Assembly (NCBI RefSeq): GCF_031460495.1
Contig: NZ_JAVKTS010000003.1
Coordinates: forward strand, 372,001-436,000
Source: Tissierella sp.
GTDB taxonomy: Bacteria; Bacillota; Clostridia; Tissierellales; Tissierellaceae
Length of the DNA stretch: 64,000 nucleotides
Direction of reading: 5' to 3'
Made by a program: the position numbers and the translations under genes. Shown one piece after another: positions 9,589 to 18,815 of the stretch (position 1 is the first letter of the stretch; the number at the start of each line of letters is the position of its first letter). The notes under the pieces are model-generated. The model was not told the DNA's origin. It saw only the letters and a program-made list of their open reading frames with translations, and did not search any database.

Positions 9589-10521
9589 TTAGCCTAATCT
9601 TTGTTTCGCATCGGACGCCCTTCTAACTGCCTGCCCGACGTAATTTATACACAACATCATTATCAATATCAATAATGATGCAGGTAGCCATAACCATAAT
9701 TTATTTGACATCGCCCCAGGAGTCCTAGCATAAGATACTAGAGTCCCTAGAGATGGTGTAGAAGGCGGTAATCCGAACCCTAAAAAGGATAATCCAGTTT
9801 CTAGCCCAATGTTACCAGCAAAACCTAAGATTAAATCAACAATGATAATTGAACTAATATTAGGCAAGATACCACCATACATAATTTTCAAATCACTTGT
9901 TCCCATTATTCTCGAAGCATTTACATAATCCCTTCGATTTTCTGATAATGCCTTACTTCTTACTAGTCTAGTCATGCCCACCCAATAAAATATAGTCATT
10001 ATAAATATAAAATGCCATATGGTATAGTTAGGTATAACAACTACAAATGTTATAATAAGTAAGGTAGTAGGCAATATAGAGATAAAATCGCATACTCTCA
10101 TTATCATATTGTCAATTTTCCCTCCATAAAATCCAACAATTAACCCCACAACCATACCTATTCCTGATGTTAGTATAGTTACAGCAAAGCCTATTAAAAT
10201 GGAGTTCCTACCACCTATTATCAATTGACCAGCAATTGACCTACCACCAATATCAGTTCCTAAAATAAAATCTTTTCCTGGTGCCTTATATTTGTTTCTT
10301 AAACTTATCTTCATAACTTCTTCTTGATCTAGTACAAAAGAGCCAACTATTACAGTGGTAAAAATAATAACTAACAGAACAAGACATATTGTTGCCAGTC
10401 TATCAACCCTAAATTCTCTTTTTATTACCTTCCAAAATGATGGAACATCACTAACAGATTTTAATGTCTCTTCATCTATTTCAGAGGCAACATTTCTTGC
10501 ATGTTTTTTTTCTTTACTCAT
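9589..10521 (-). CDS. oppC: Oligopeptide ABC transporter permease, OppC type
   Basis: Inner-membrane permease subunit. An N-terminal cytoplasmic segment precedes one helix and an OppC_N-like domain. The BPD_transp_1 domain follows with the EAA loop (ASRIMGTSDLKIMYGGILPN) that docks on the ATPases. The conserved DIGGRSIAGQLIIGGRNSILIG region fits OppC/DppC. The length of 310 residues is typical. It lies 12 bases after oppB with its own AGGGGG ribosome site. Confidence 0.93.
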   Translation of the reverse strand: MSKEKKHARNVASEIDEETLKSVSDVPSFWKVIKREFRVDRLATICLVLLVIIFTTVIVGSFVLDQEEVMKISLRNKYKAPGKDFILGTDIGGRSIAGQLIIGGRNSILIGFAVTILTSGIGMVVGLIVGFYGGKIDNMIMRVCDFISILPTTLLIITFVVVIPNYTIWHFIFIMTIFYWVGMTRLVRSKALSENRRDYVNASRIMGTSDLKIMYGGILPNISSIIIVDLILGFAGNIGLETGLSFLGFGLPPSTPSLGTLVSYARTPGAMSNKLWLWLPASLLILIMMLCINYVGQAVRRASDAKQRLG

Positions 10522-10533
10522 TTCTGTTACCCC

Positions 10534-11502
10534 CTATTCTATCCTTATTCTTGGATCAACAATTGTCATTATTATATCTGACAATAGACTTCCAAATAGC
10601 GTTAAAACACCAAATAATAATACTAAAGAATTCATTACAGAATAGTCCCTACTAGTGATTGATGTAATAAACAATTCCCCCATCCCTGAATATCCAAAAA
10701 TTGTTTCAATGAAAACAGAGCCACTTAAAAGTCCAGTAATGGTAAATCCAAAGAATGCAGCTATTGGAAGTAGTGAATTTCTAAATATATGATGAGTATA
10801 TACTTTATTTATAGGAACTCCTTTACTCTTAGCTGTTTTTACATAATCTTGAGTTTTGGCATCAATTACTTCATTTCTTAGATATTGTATAGTTCCAGTA
10901 GTCCGTAACACTGCAGCAGTAATTGCAGGTAATATCATATAATGTAATTTACTCAGAAAATAAGCAAAAGTTCCTTTTTCTATTCCTATTTCAACAGATC
11001 CAGTAGTGGGAGCCCATCCCAATTTATATCCGAATATTAATAATAGGAGCAAGGCTAGGACGAAGGAAGGTATGGCGTAACTAATAAAATTATACATTAT
11101 TACACCTTTATCAAAAGTAGAATTTTGATATCTCCCAGCATATATCCCTAGTGGTATTGCTATTAAATATGTCAATGTTAAAGTGAGTAATGATAGTGAT
11201 AATGTATTTTTAGCCCTTTCCCCGATTAATGAAGAAACTGGTACTTTATAGGTATAGGACTTCCCGAAATCTCCATCCCTAAGAATTCTAACAATCCAAT
11301 TCTTATATTGAACAGGTATAGGATCATTCAGTCCAGCTTTCTCTCTTAATTCCTCAATGACTAGAGAATCTATATTTGGATTAGATATTAAACCTGTAAA
11401 TGGATCTCCAGGCATCATCTTCCCTAATCCAAAGACAATCAGACTCAATACTATAAGCTGAGGTATCATAATGAGTACTCTACGTAATACTGTTTTCCAC
11501 AT
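10534..11502 (-). CDS. oppB: Oligopeptide ABC transporter permease, OppB type
   Basis: Partner permease of OppC. The N-terminus ILIMIPQLIVLSLIVFGLGKMMPGDPF is the diagnostic first helix and PGDPF motif of OppB/DppB. About six helices and an EAA-type loop (AKSKGVPINKVYTHHIFRNSLLP) follow. The length of 322 residues is normal. It starts one base after the oppF stop codon, so the genes are translationally coupled. Confidence 0.93.
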   Translation of the reverse strand: MWKTVLRRVLIMIPQLIVLSLIVFGLGKMMPGDPFTGLISNPNIDSLVIEELREKAGLNDPIPVQYKNWIVRILRDGDFGKSYTYKVPVSSLIGERAKNTLSLSLLTLTLTYLIAIPLGIYAGRYQNSTFDKGVIMYNFISYAIPSFVLALLLLLIFGYKLGWAPTTGSVEIGIEKGTFAYFLSKLHYMILPAITAAVLRTTGTIQYLRNEVIDAKTQDYVKTAKSKGVPINKVYTHHIFRNSLLPIAAFFGFTITGLLSGSVFIETIFGYSGMGELFITSITSRDYSVMNSLVLLFGVLTLFGSLLSDIIMTIVDPRIRIE

Positions 11503-11503
11503 T

Positions 11504-12445
11504 TTATAAATCCTCCTTGCTTTTTATTGCAACATAATGGGTTTGAGATATCTGAACTAAATCGAATACCTTACCATCTTTGTCATAGAATAGGTTTTCG
11601 TTCTCACTATATTCCTGCTCAACTTTAATTCTATGGATACGATTTTCTTCTCTATTAGCAGCATCAATTTCTGGAATAGCAGCAATTAATCTTTTAGTAT
11701 AAATATGCTGAGGATTATTATATATGTCATCCCTTGTCCCTGTTTCCACAAATCTTCCTCTATGCATAATATATATGTAATCACACATATGCTTCACTAC
11801 TCCTAAGTCGTGAGAGATAAAAAGATAACTTAGATTAAAATCTTTTTGTATCTCCTTCAAAAAATTTAACACCTGTGCTTGAACTGATAAATCAAGAGCA
11901 GAAACAGGCTCATCTGCAACAATTAGTTTTGGATTTAAGGATACAGCCCTTGCTACACCCATTCTTTGTCTTTGGCCTCCAGAGAATTCATGAGGATATC
12001 TGTATAAGGCATCTGCAGGCATCCCAACTATATTCAACAATTTTAAAACCTTTTCTATTTCTTCCTCTTTGGATAATTTTTCATGGTTTCGAATTGGTTC
12101 AGCAATAATATCTCGAATTCTTTTTTTAGGGTCTAAACTAGATAAAACATCTTGAAATATCATTTGGACTTCTTTCATATATCCAAGTTTTTTCCTAAGC
12201 CTTTTTGTATGAACTCGTTGTCCATTATATAAAATTACTCCAGCTGTTGGCTTCTCCAATCCAACGATGGTTTTTCCAATTGTGGTTTTCCCTGATCCTG
12301 ATTCACCAATAAGTCCATAGGTCTTTCCTTCTTCTATTGAAAGATTGATTCCATCAACTGCATAAGTATATTCTTTTATAGTATTAAAAAAGCCACCACG
12401 AATAGGAAAATGGACCTTTAAATCCTTAATTTCTAGAAAACTCAT
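11504..12445 (-). CDS. oppF: Oligopeptide ABC transporter ATPase, OppF type
   Basis: One of the two cytoplasmic ATPases driving the importer. Walker A GESGSGKTTIGKT is near residue 48, with signature FSGGQRQRMGVARA, Walker B LIVADEPVSALD and switch His in ISHDLGVV. The C-terminal segment is oligo_HPY-like but continues into an unusual extension of about 50 residues. It starts one base after oppD, with AAGGAGG in the preceding gene's end. Confidence 0.93.
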   Translation of the reverse strand: MSFLEIKDLKVHFPIRGGFFNTIKEYTYAVDGINLSIEEGKTYGLIGESGSGKTTIGKTIVGLEKPTAGVILYNGQRVHTKRLRKKLGYMKEVQMIFQDVLSSLDPKKRIRDIIAEPIRNHEKLSKEEEIEKVLKLLNIVGMPADALYRYPHEFSGGQRQRMGVARAVSLNPKLIVADEPVSALDLSVQAQVLNFLKEIQKDFNLSYLFISHDLGVVKHMCDYIYIMHRGRFVETGTRDDIYNNPQHIYTKRLIAAIPEIDAANREENRIHRIKVEQEYSENENLFYDKDGKVFDLVQISQTHYVAIKSKEDL

Positions 12446-12446
12446 T

Positions 12447-13448
12447 TTAGCAACCTCCTTCGTTCTCGAAGTGGAAATTTTTCCAGCATGTACATCTTAC
12501 AAAATGATTCTTTAAAACCTCATGGAGCACAGGATTCGCTTCATGTTCTGATTCTGATATCCATGGAATTCTTGATGCAAAGCGACATCCTTCCCTTGGT
12601 AAGTTTTTTAAAGATGGAACCATTCCATGAATAACATGGAGCTCTTCTCCTATTAAATCAGCTTGAGGTATTGATTGTAATAGTGACCTTGTATAAGGGT
12701 GAAGAGGATTACTAAATAGTTCCTTGGCAGTAGCAATCTCAACAAATTCTCCAGCATACATTACAGCTATTCTATCTGCCATCTGTGCAACTACTCCTAA
12801 ATCATGAGTAATCAGGATAATTCCTGCATCAATTTCATCTTGAAGCTGTGTTAAAAGATCTAAAATTTGAGCTTGTATTGTAACATCTAATGCCGTAGTA
12901 GGCTCATCTGCTATAATAATATTAGGCTTGCAGGAAAGGGCAATAGCAATCAAAACTCTTTGTCTCATACCACCAGATAATTGATGTGGAAATTGATTAG
13001 CTGTTCTTTTAGGATTATTAATTCCCACTTGGTCTAAAAGCTGTAACATCCTTTCATATCTTTGTTTTTTGTCTAAGTCAGTATGATAGATTAAGGATTC
13101 TTCTATCTGTTTCCCAATCTTATGTAATGGATTTAATGATGCCAATGGATCTTGAAAAATAAAGCCGATTTCCTTACCTCTAATCTGATTTAATTGTTCC
13201 TCAGTATAGTTCACCATATTTTCACCATTGTAAATTATTTCTCCACTGACTTTAGTAAAATTTTTATCATGTAATCCTACTATGGAGTTAGCAATTGTAC
13301 TTTTACCACAACCAGATTCTCCAACTATAGCTAGTATCTCATTTTTATATAAGGAAAAAGAAACTCCATCTACTCCGTCAAAATACTCATCCTGAAATCT
13401 AAATGCAGTGTGCAAATCTTTAATCTCTAATATCTTTTCAGTTCCCAT
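12447..13448 (-). CDS. oppD: Oligopeptide ABC transporter ATPase, OppD type
   Basis: First gene of the opp operon and partner ATPase of OppF. Walker A GESGCGKSTIANS, signature LSGGMRQRVLIAIA, Walker B IIIADEPTTALD and ITHDLGVV are all intact. The C-terminal oligo_HPY region has the cysteines CRFASRIPW and FVRCTCWKN that in many OppD/DppD proteins bind an iron-sulfur cluster (family knowledge; not shown here). The start ATG follows GAGAGGAA. The order D-F-B-C-A places the binding protein last. Confidence 0.93.
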   Translation of the reverse strand: MGTEKILEIKDLHTAFRFQDEYFDGVDGVSFSLYKNEILAIVGESGCGKSTIANSIVGLHDKNFTKVSGEIIYNGENMVNYTEEQLNQIRGKEIGFIFQDPLASLNPLHKIGKQIEESLIYHTDLDKKQRYERMLQLLDQVGINNPKRTANQFPHQLSGGMRQRVLIAIALSCKPNIIIADEPTTALDVTIQAQILDLLTQLQDEIDAGIILITHDLGVVAQMADRIAVMYAGEFVEIATAKELFSNPLHPYTRSLLQSIPQADLIGEELHVIHGMVPSLKNLPREGCRFASRIPWISESEHEANPVLHEVLKNHFVRCTCWKNFHFENEGGC

Positions 13449-13637
13449 CTCTCAATTCCTCTCTAAATATATTTGTTTACCAGTTTCTCATGTAAATGTG
13501 AACACAAATATTTAGCCTTTGGATATAATCCAACCCTCCTTCCACAAATATATATTATTGGTAAAACTTTACTTATTAGATTATACTCAGACTAGTACTA
13601 TATTTATGCCTATATACCTTTTAAAATATATTTAGTC

Positions 13638-13660
13638 AAAAAAAAGAGCCCTTGGGCTCT
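13638..13660 (-). terminator. Terminator of the sigma/anti-sigma operon
   Basis: A compact stem agagccc-tt-gggctct (13645-13660) is followed on the minus strand by eight T residues. It touches the stop codon of the LiaF-like gene and ends the 16404-13660 operon. Confidence 0.88.
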
Positions 13661-14562
13661 TATATTCCATCTACTACTATTTCATAGCAGTTAAGTATAT
13701 TTATTATATTATTTCCATCACCATATACTAATTCTCCAGTATATCTCGTAGAATCCCCACTATTTATTTCAGTAGTACTCCATTTTACATTTCCTTGTAA
13801 CCCACTATCATTATTAGTAATGGTTTCTACTTTAATATTTGAATCTTCATTTATTCTTACTTTTAATCTATGAATATTATCCACTATTAAATTATTCTCT
13901 AAACTATCAACTATTAAATCCAACTCATTACCACCATTTACCTCTATTTCTATATTATCTGGTATGGTAATACTTAAATCATTAAGATTATAATAATGAT
14001 AATCTACCTTCTCTTTAAATGTAATATACATAATATTTCCTGATTTATTTACACTTATATAATCTTCCTTTAATAAACTCTCAGCATCTTCTCTACTAGA
14101 AGTAGTAATATTTATAAATCCCGAAGTGCTTATTTTATCATTCTTTCTAGTTCTAACTGTTAATCCAGAATATTTTGCACCATCTATCACTATTTTTTCT
14201 ATAGTATTCTCAACATCATACTCCCTAAAGGGTAATTCATAATTAAAGGTCTGTGATGATATTCTAGATTTTATGGCTGTCATTACATCAGTCTCTATTA
14301 ATCCATAGATTCCAATGTTTACAAATAATATAGTTGTTACTATAAATATAGAGAAGATATCATATTTTATCTTTACTTCATCGTCCTTAGATTTATAGCT
14401 ATGCCATAGTATTTCTCCACCTAGCAATATTAGTATTCCTGGCCAGAATTTTATAGACAATTCTACAGCAGATATTTGATTAATTTGGGCTATAAAGATT
14501 AATATCCCAAATCCTATTAACACAATAGCCATAGATATGGATCCTATTCTTCTATTTTTCAT
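13660..14562 (-). CDS. LiaF-like membrane protein with DUF4097-type domain
   Basis: The N-terminal 110 residues hold about three to four hydrophobic helices, of the type seen in LiaI/LiaF-like and DUF5668 proteins. The rest is a beta-rich repetitive domain (KIVIDGAKYSGLTVRTRKND, ITIPDNIEIEVNGG) resembling DUF4097 putative adhesin domains, probably outside the membrane. It is the last gene of the ECF-sigma operon and overlaps the preceding gene by 11 bases, so the products are co-produced. A role in envelope stress sensing or response is inference from context and from LiaF homologues. Confidence 0.8.
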   Translation of the reverse strand: MKNRRIGSISMAIVLIGFGILIFIAQINQISAVELSIKFWPGILILLGGEILWHSYKSKDDEVKIKYDIFSIFIVTTILFVNIGIYGLIETDVMTAIKSRISSQTFNYELPFREYDVENTIEKIVIDGAKYSGLTVRTRKNDKISTSGFINITTSSREDAESLLKEDYISVNKSGNIMYITFKEKVDYHYYNLNDLSITIPDNIEIEVNGGNELDLIVDSLENNLIVDNIHRLKVRINEDSNIKVETITNNDSGLQGNVKWSTTEINSGDSTRYTGELVYGDGNNIINILNCYEIVVDGI

Positions 14563-15373
14563 CTTCTTCTCCGTCCTCCTCTACTTCTATTTCTTCATAT
14601 ATAACTTCTAGCTCTTTTTTATTCTTTAATATCTTGAAACCACCAATTATAAATATTAAGGATACTATTGATGTTTGAATGTAGTTCTTTATTTGATATA
14701 TTATATTATAATCAAAATATGTTGATAGAACTGATGATATAATTGGATATAGTATCTTTTGAAGTACTATAAATACACCAATCACTATAAGTCCTATGCC
14801 TATATGCTCGTGTTTAACGGCTGGTAATATCTTTGAAAAGTCTATGTCTACATCTTCAACATTGTTTCCATTCAAGGTATGGAATGCATCAAAGAAGGAG
14901 TAAAACCAAATCAGTGGCAATAAAAATAGTAAAAAACTTAAATTCAGCCAACCCATGAAGAATATGGCAAAGAAAAATATTCCCATATATACTATGCCTT
15001 TCTTTTGATAGCCAAGATACATATGTCCTGCACCTGGTATCATAGATAGAGCTAAGGTGATTATTTTCTTATTAGATTTCTTTGTCTCTTCTGAATTCCA
15101 ACGCTCTTCAATTTCAGATTTATTTCCATATCTTATGGTATTAAGTGTAGAAAAAGCATCTACTAAAGCTACTAACCATATAATAGGGATACCTGCTAAT
15201 AAAATTAATGGATCATCACGGCCTGTTAAGATTGCCAATCCCACTGAACCTACACATAATCCCCCAAATAAGATTAAATATATAAACCCTCTTTCCATAT
15301 ATCCTAGATAAAAATGTGATAATCCTGGTAAAAATGATAATAAAAATGTCATAAACTTACTTTTTGGTCTCAT
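14552..15373 (-). CDS. Membrane protein with two TM2-like repeats
   Basis: Two copies of one module are visible: FLLSFLPGLSHFYLGYMERG near residue 8 and LALSMIPGAGHMYLGYQKKG near residue 105, each followed by helices and a VDAFSTLN / FDAFHTLN ending. This is the TM2-like pattern (proline-glycine turn, FYLGY). A third hydrophobic region and an acidic tail (EVEEDGEEDEK) complete the 273 residues. It starts one base after the anti-sigma gene. Function is unknown; operon context suggests an envelope role. Confidence 0.8.
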   Translation of the reverse strand: MRPKSKFMTFLLSFLPGLSHFYLGYMERGFIYLILFGGLCVGSVGLAILTGRDDPLILLAGIPIIWLVALVDAFSTLNTIRYGNKSEIEERWNSEETKKSNKKIITLALSMIPGAGHMYLGYQKKGIVYMGIFFFAIFFMGWLNLSFLLFLLPLIWFYSFFDAFHTLNGNNVEDVDIDFSKILPAVKHEHIGIGLIVIGVFIVLQKILYPIISSVLSTYFDYNIIYQIKNYIQTSIVSLIFIIGGFKILKNKKELEVIYEEIEVEEDGEEDEK

Positions 15374-15374
15374 A

Positions 15375-15854
15375 TTAATCCTCCTTACTTATTCTAAATT
15401 GAAAATTTCTTATAAAGTTTGATGTCTTATTTGTAATAGACTCTGAAAAATCATATATTACATTGGATTTCACCCTATTATCTTGAAGAGATATATTTGC
15501 TGTTATCTGAGGTACAGTATCTACTACCTTAGTGAAAAATCCACTTGCTGTTAAAATAATGGCCACAGATGCTACTGCAGTATAATATATGAAGAAATCA
15601 TTAGATGTTTTTGTTTTCTTCTTTACTGTTTTCTTAATAGGTCTTATGTTCTTTATATTATCCATTACATTTTCAGTAAAATTTCTCGGTACTAGATTTT
15701 CTGCCCTCTCTATTTCTGATTCATCTATGAGCGAAAGAAAAATATCCATACATTCATCACATAGAAGTAGGTGTTCTTCCATTTCTTCATGGATTTTCTT
15801 ATCCAGAAGATTATTCTTATACAAAATCCATTCCATACAATCATAATGTTTCAT
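15375..15854 (-). CDS. Anti-sigma factor with zinc-finger (ZAS) motif
   Basis: Expected to hold the upstream ECF sigma factor inactive at the membrane. The N-terminal zf-HC2/ZAS motif HLLLCDEC (H-x3-C-x2-C) lies at about residues 28-35. A basic linker is followed by one transmembrane helix (about residues 90-107) and a short extracytoplasmic tail. The gene overlaps the sigma gene by 14 bases, the usual arrangement for a sigma/anti-sigma pair. The ribosome site GGAGGG lies within the sigma gene. Confidence 0.9.
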   Translation of the reverse strand: MKHYDCMEWILYKNNLLDKKIHEEMEEHLLLCDECMDIFLSLIDESEIERAENLVPRNFTENVMDNIKNIRPIKKTVKKKTKTSNDFFIYYTAVASVAIILTASGFFTKVVDTVPQITANISLQDNRVKSNVIYDFSESITNKTSNFIRNFQFRISKED

Positions 15855-16404
15855 TTTCTTCCCTCCATTTCTCTTTTAACATATTTCTTCCACGATAAAG
15901 TCTGGATGCTATGGTTTTTACAGATACTTCCTCTTCTTCAGCTATTTCTTCGTAGGACTTCCCCTGTAAATAGAACTTCACAATGACTTCCTCATATATT
16001 TGAGGAACCGATTTGCATAGTTTAGCTATGGATTCCTTCTTTTCCTTCTGTATCAATATTTCTTCAGGACTGTCATCATGTCTTAATTTAGGACTATTAA
16101 TTAATTCTTCGCCATTCTCAAATACTTCTTCTTTAAATTTACTCTTCTTCTTCCTAAGCCAGTCTATAGATTTATTGGATGCAATTCTACCTATCCAACC
16201 TTTAAAATTATCCTCTTGATACTTTGGGAGAGAGAGATAAATCTGTAAAAATACTTCTTGAGCAACATTTTCTACTTCATTATAATCCTTGATAAAATTA
16301 AGAATAATAGCAAATACATAATTTTTATATAGATCAACTATTTTGGCAAAAGAATCCTGATCTCCATCTAATGCCTTTTTTATCAGTACTGATTCATTAA
16401 TCAA
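15841..16404 (-). CDS. ECF (sigma-70 family, group 4) RNA polymerase sigma factor
   Basis: A 187-residue sigma factor with region 2 (YVFAIILNFIKDYNEVENVAQEVF and WIGRIASNKSIDWLRKKK) and region 4 (VPQIYEEVIVKFYLQGKSYEEIAEEEEVSVKTIASRLYRGRNML). The start is TTG, preceded at six bases by GGAGGGG. It heads a four-gene operon with its anti-sigma factor and two envelope proteins, so it probably answers a cell-surface signal. A TATAAT sequence lies upstream, but I could not identify a convincing ECF-type autoregulatory promoter. Confidence 0.93.
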   Translation of the reverse strand: MINESVLIKKALDGDQDSFAKIVDLYKNYVFAIILNFIKDYNEVENVAQEVFLQIYLSLPKYQEDNFKGWIGRIASNKSIDWLRKKKSKFKEEVFENGEELINSPKLRHDDSPEEILIQKEKKESIAKLCKSVPQIYEEVIVKFYLQGKSYEEIAEEEEVSVKTIASRLYRGRNMLKEKWREENETL

Positions 16405-16469
16405 TATCTCCCCTCCTTCTCTCTAATTATAACGCAAATAAAAAACAAAATACTGCAAGAAATAAAAAT

Positions 16470-16508
16470 AAGTTTAGAAATCGGTGCCAGGCACCGAATT
16501 CCAAACTT
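16470..16508 (-). terminator. Terminator hairpin with GGTGCC/GGCACC core
   Basis: Core tcggtgcc-a-ggcaccga (16481-16497) is nested in outer arms aagttt..gaa / ttc.aaactt. On the minus strand it is followed by ATTTTTATTT, so it can terminate the YiiX-like gene. The core resembles the small GGTGCC(T)GGCACC repeats scattered in some Firmicute genomes. Confidence 0.7.
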
Positions 16509-16518
16509 ATTGAGTTTA

Positions 16519-17070
16519 TTAATAGATGTATGATTGCGATAAATTATAATTTTGTAAATTTCCTTCGTACACAAGATTTAATTCTTTACATTCCCTAAAA
16601 TCCCTAGGTGATGTTAGTGCTGTATGTTTATTTATAAGTTTAATACCACTATTATTGAGTAAGGATGATACAAATTGAGAACAAAAATAATTGTATTTTC
16701 TTTCTACTGGGTAGTTTACCATTACTCCTATAAGACCAATTAAATTATAACCATATTTATCCCCGTCTTTTTTGAACTTCTGTAATTCTCTCATTAGCTT
16801 TCTATATTGAATATTATTTATTTCCAGTGAATATAATGCACATGTGGTTTGCGGAAACCTAGCATATGTTCCACTTTCAATATCTTCCCGCACAAATCCT
16901 GCAAAGATTGGATTTCTAGGTCTTAACCTCCCAAAGCTATATAATTCCTTCAACTCTTCATCAAAGGCAATTGAAACATGAGAATATGGTTCCTTTGTAT
17001 ATTTATTTATGACCTTAGAAAGCACCGATCCACTATAGGTAAGTAATATATAGATTGTATGCTTCTTCAT
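16519..17070 (-). CDS. YiiX/permuted NlpC-P60-like cysteine peptidase family protein
   Basis: A 183-residue protein with the permuted papain-like arrangement: His in EPYSHVSIAF (about residue 30) ahead of the nucleophile Cys in YNYFCSQFVSSLL (about residue 127). This order, His then Cys, is typical of the YiiX/YebB-like hydrolases. No signal peptide is visible (KKHTIYILLTYSGSVLSKVI is only weakly hydrophobic). The start is the ATG at 17070, preceded by GGGGGAGGCG; an upstream in-frame ATG lacks such a site. The substrate is unknown; lipid or peptide amide cleavage is possible from family knowledge. Confidence 0.78.
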   Translation of the reverse strand: MKKHTIYILLTYSGSVLSKVINKYTKEPYSHVSIAFDEELKELYSFGRLRPRNPIFAGFVREDIESGTYARFPQTTCALYSLEINNIQYRKLMRELQKFKKDGDKYGYNLIGLIGVMVNYPVERKYNYFCSQFVSSLLNNSGIKLINKHTALTSPRDFRECKELNLVYEGNLQNYNLSQSYIY

Positions 17071-17218
17071 TTTAACGCCTCCCCCCTGAATTAGCACTTT
17101 AATATCCCCTTTCATTATATTACATCTTTTTAACAATTATATCAATAAGAATATATTGCACTTTATTAATATAACGAAGGAAATAAACTTATTGCTGCAA
17201 AAAAAGAACCGTAAAAAC

Positions 17219-17244
17219 AAAAGAACCAATTTAATGGTTCTTTT
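17219..17244 (-). terminator. Terminator of the flotillin gene
   Basis: A perfect 10-bp stem aaaagaacca / tggttctttt with a 6-base loop is followed by a T-rich stretch on the minus strand, just after the flotillin stop codon. Confidence 0.85.
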
Positions 17245-17257
17245 GCAATATATTAGT

Positions 17258-18703
17258 TTAATTATCTGCTAATGCTTCTTCCATATTATCTTCATTATCT
17301 GATTCTATAATAATTGGTTTCTTTCCTACAATATTCTCCTTACTTGTAAAGGTAGTTATTATATCTGTTAAATCTATACCTGTCAAATCCTTTACAGTTT
17401 GAAAACCATTTGTGGTTATATCAGTTACCACTTTTGTCAACTTTGATGCCCCTTCTCTACCCCCATTATCTATTATTGTTATCTTATCCACTTGTTCCAT
17501 TGGTTTTGCAACTGCAGCCATTATCTCAGGTAATCTTCCCACTACCAATTCTACTATAGCAGCGTCACCATATTTAGCCATTGCATCAGCTAATCTATCC
17601 TTGGATTCTGCTTCTGCTACACCCTTTGCTTTAATTGATTCTGCCTCTGCTAATCCCCTTGCCTTGATGGCCTCAGCTTCTGCTATGGCTGCAATCTTAA
17701 GTGCATCTGCTTCTGCTATGGCTTTAATTCTAATGGACTCTGCATGGGCTTCTGCTTGCTTTATATATCTAACCTTCTCCGCCTCAGCATTTACTTCAGT
17801 TTCATATTTCTTTGCATCAGCCGGTTTTTTCACCTCAGCTACAAGTCTTTCTTCCACTACCATTGCATTCTTCTTAGCTAATGCAGCCTGTTGTTCTGCT
17901 ACTAAAGATTCATTCTCAATTTCCTTTAATTTATATGCAACATCGGCATCTGCCTTAGCTCTATCTTGCTCTGCTCTATAGCTTTCAACTTTAATTGATT
18001 TATTTCTTTGACCTTCAGCAATTTCAGTTTCAGCTAATAGTTTAGCCTTTTCGCCTTCTCTGATTGCATTTGCATTGCGTATCTCTGTATCCATCTTTCT
18101 CTCAGCTGTAGCAATATCAGCATCAGACTTAGCTGCAGCTATTTGAGGTATAGCTCTATTCTCTAGATAGCCTCCTTGAGTTGATATTCTAAGTATAGAG
18201 TATGAAATAAGCAATAGTCCCATGAAATGTAATTCTTCTCTGATATCATCTTCTATTCTCTGCTCAAATGCTGCCCTATCTTCATTTATCTGCTCCACAG
18301 TAAGAGTTGATATTATTCCTCTTAGTTTACCTTCTAGGATTTGTTCTACCATACTACTAATAACTGATACTGTGTTTTTTGCTCCGCCACTGCAAAACTG
18401 TTCTACTGCCTTAAGTATGCTATCAGTATTATTATTTACTTTTACTATGGCTGTACCCACTATATTTACAAATATCCCTTGCTTGGAAGGTGCTTCGTTT
18501 ACATCTGTTGTCATACTAATATTTTCTAGAGAAATCGTACATGAAGCCTCTAAAAATGGAACCATAAGTCCCCCTTTACCTGATAATACCCTTTTCTTTA
18601 ACCCAGTGATTACCATTGCCTTATCTGCCGGTACCTTTCTCCAGAACAAAAGCAAAATAAGTAAAATCCCTACTACTCCCCCTACAATAAATATGTACTC
18701 CAT
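17258..18703 (-). CDS. floT: Flotillin-like membrane scaffold protein
   Basis: An SPFH/band-7 protein of functional membrane microdomains. An N-terminal anchoring helix (residues 4-22, IFIVGGVVGILLILLLFW) is followed by the SPFH domain to about residue 190. A long Ala/Glu-rich coiled coil comes next with repeated EAEAIKA / AEAESIKA units (residues 195-370), then the conserved C-terminal segment DAAIVELVVGRLPEIMAAVAKPM. It lacks an adjacent NfeD partner, which often accompanies floT. It is a single-gene unit with its own terminator and AAAGGGGG ribosome site. Confidence 0.93.
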   Translation of the reverse strand: MEYIFIVGGVVGILLILLLFWRKVPADKAMVITGLKKRVLSGKGGLMVPFLEASCTISLENISMTTDVNEAPSKQGIFVNIVGTAIVKVNNNTDSILKAVEQFCSGGAKNTVSVISSMVEQILEGKLRGIISTLTVEQINEDRAAFEQRIEDDIREELHFMGLLLISYSILRISTQGGYLENRAIPQIAAAKSDADIATAERKMDTEIRNANAIREGEKAKLLAETEIAEGQRNKSIKVESYRAEQDRAKADADVAYKLKEIENESLVAEQQAALAKKNAMVVEERLVAEVKKPADAKKYETEVNAEAEKVRYIKQAEAHAESIRIKAIAEADALKIAAIAEAEAIKARGLAEAESIKAKGVAEAESKDRLADAMAKYGDAAIVELVVGRLPEIMAAVAKPMEQVDKITIIDNGGREGASKLTKVVTDITTNGFQTVKDLTGIDLTDIITTFTSKENIVGKKPIIIESDNEDNMEEALADN

Positions 18704-18815
18704 TAAAAAACCCCCTTTTTGAAATTATATTAGAATATATAGGCTATATACCAATATATTTCTTTGATAAACAATATTCTAACAAATGTAATCTATTTGT
18801 AATGAAAGCAAAGTA

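Noticed and set aside
13449-13640. Possible leader peptide upstream of the opp operon
   Set aside because: An open frame starting at a TTG near GGAAGGAGG has the ribosome site touching the start codon and shows no attenuator structure.
16519-17136. Longer form of the YiiX-like protein starting at 17136
   Set aside because: A strong ribosome site lies before the ATG at 17070, and the extra 22 residues run through that site.
17412-17981. 189-codon plus-strand ORF opposite the flotillin gene
   Set aside because: It is the antisense of the Ala/Glu coiled coil, giving a Ser/Ala-rich low-complexity product, with no ribosome site.
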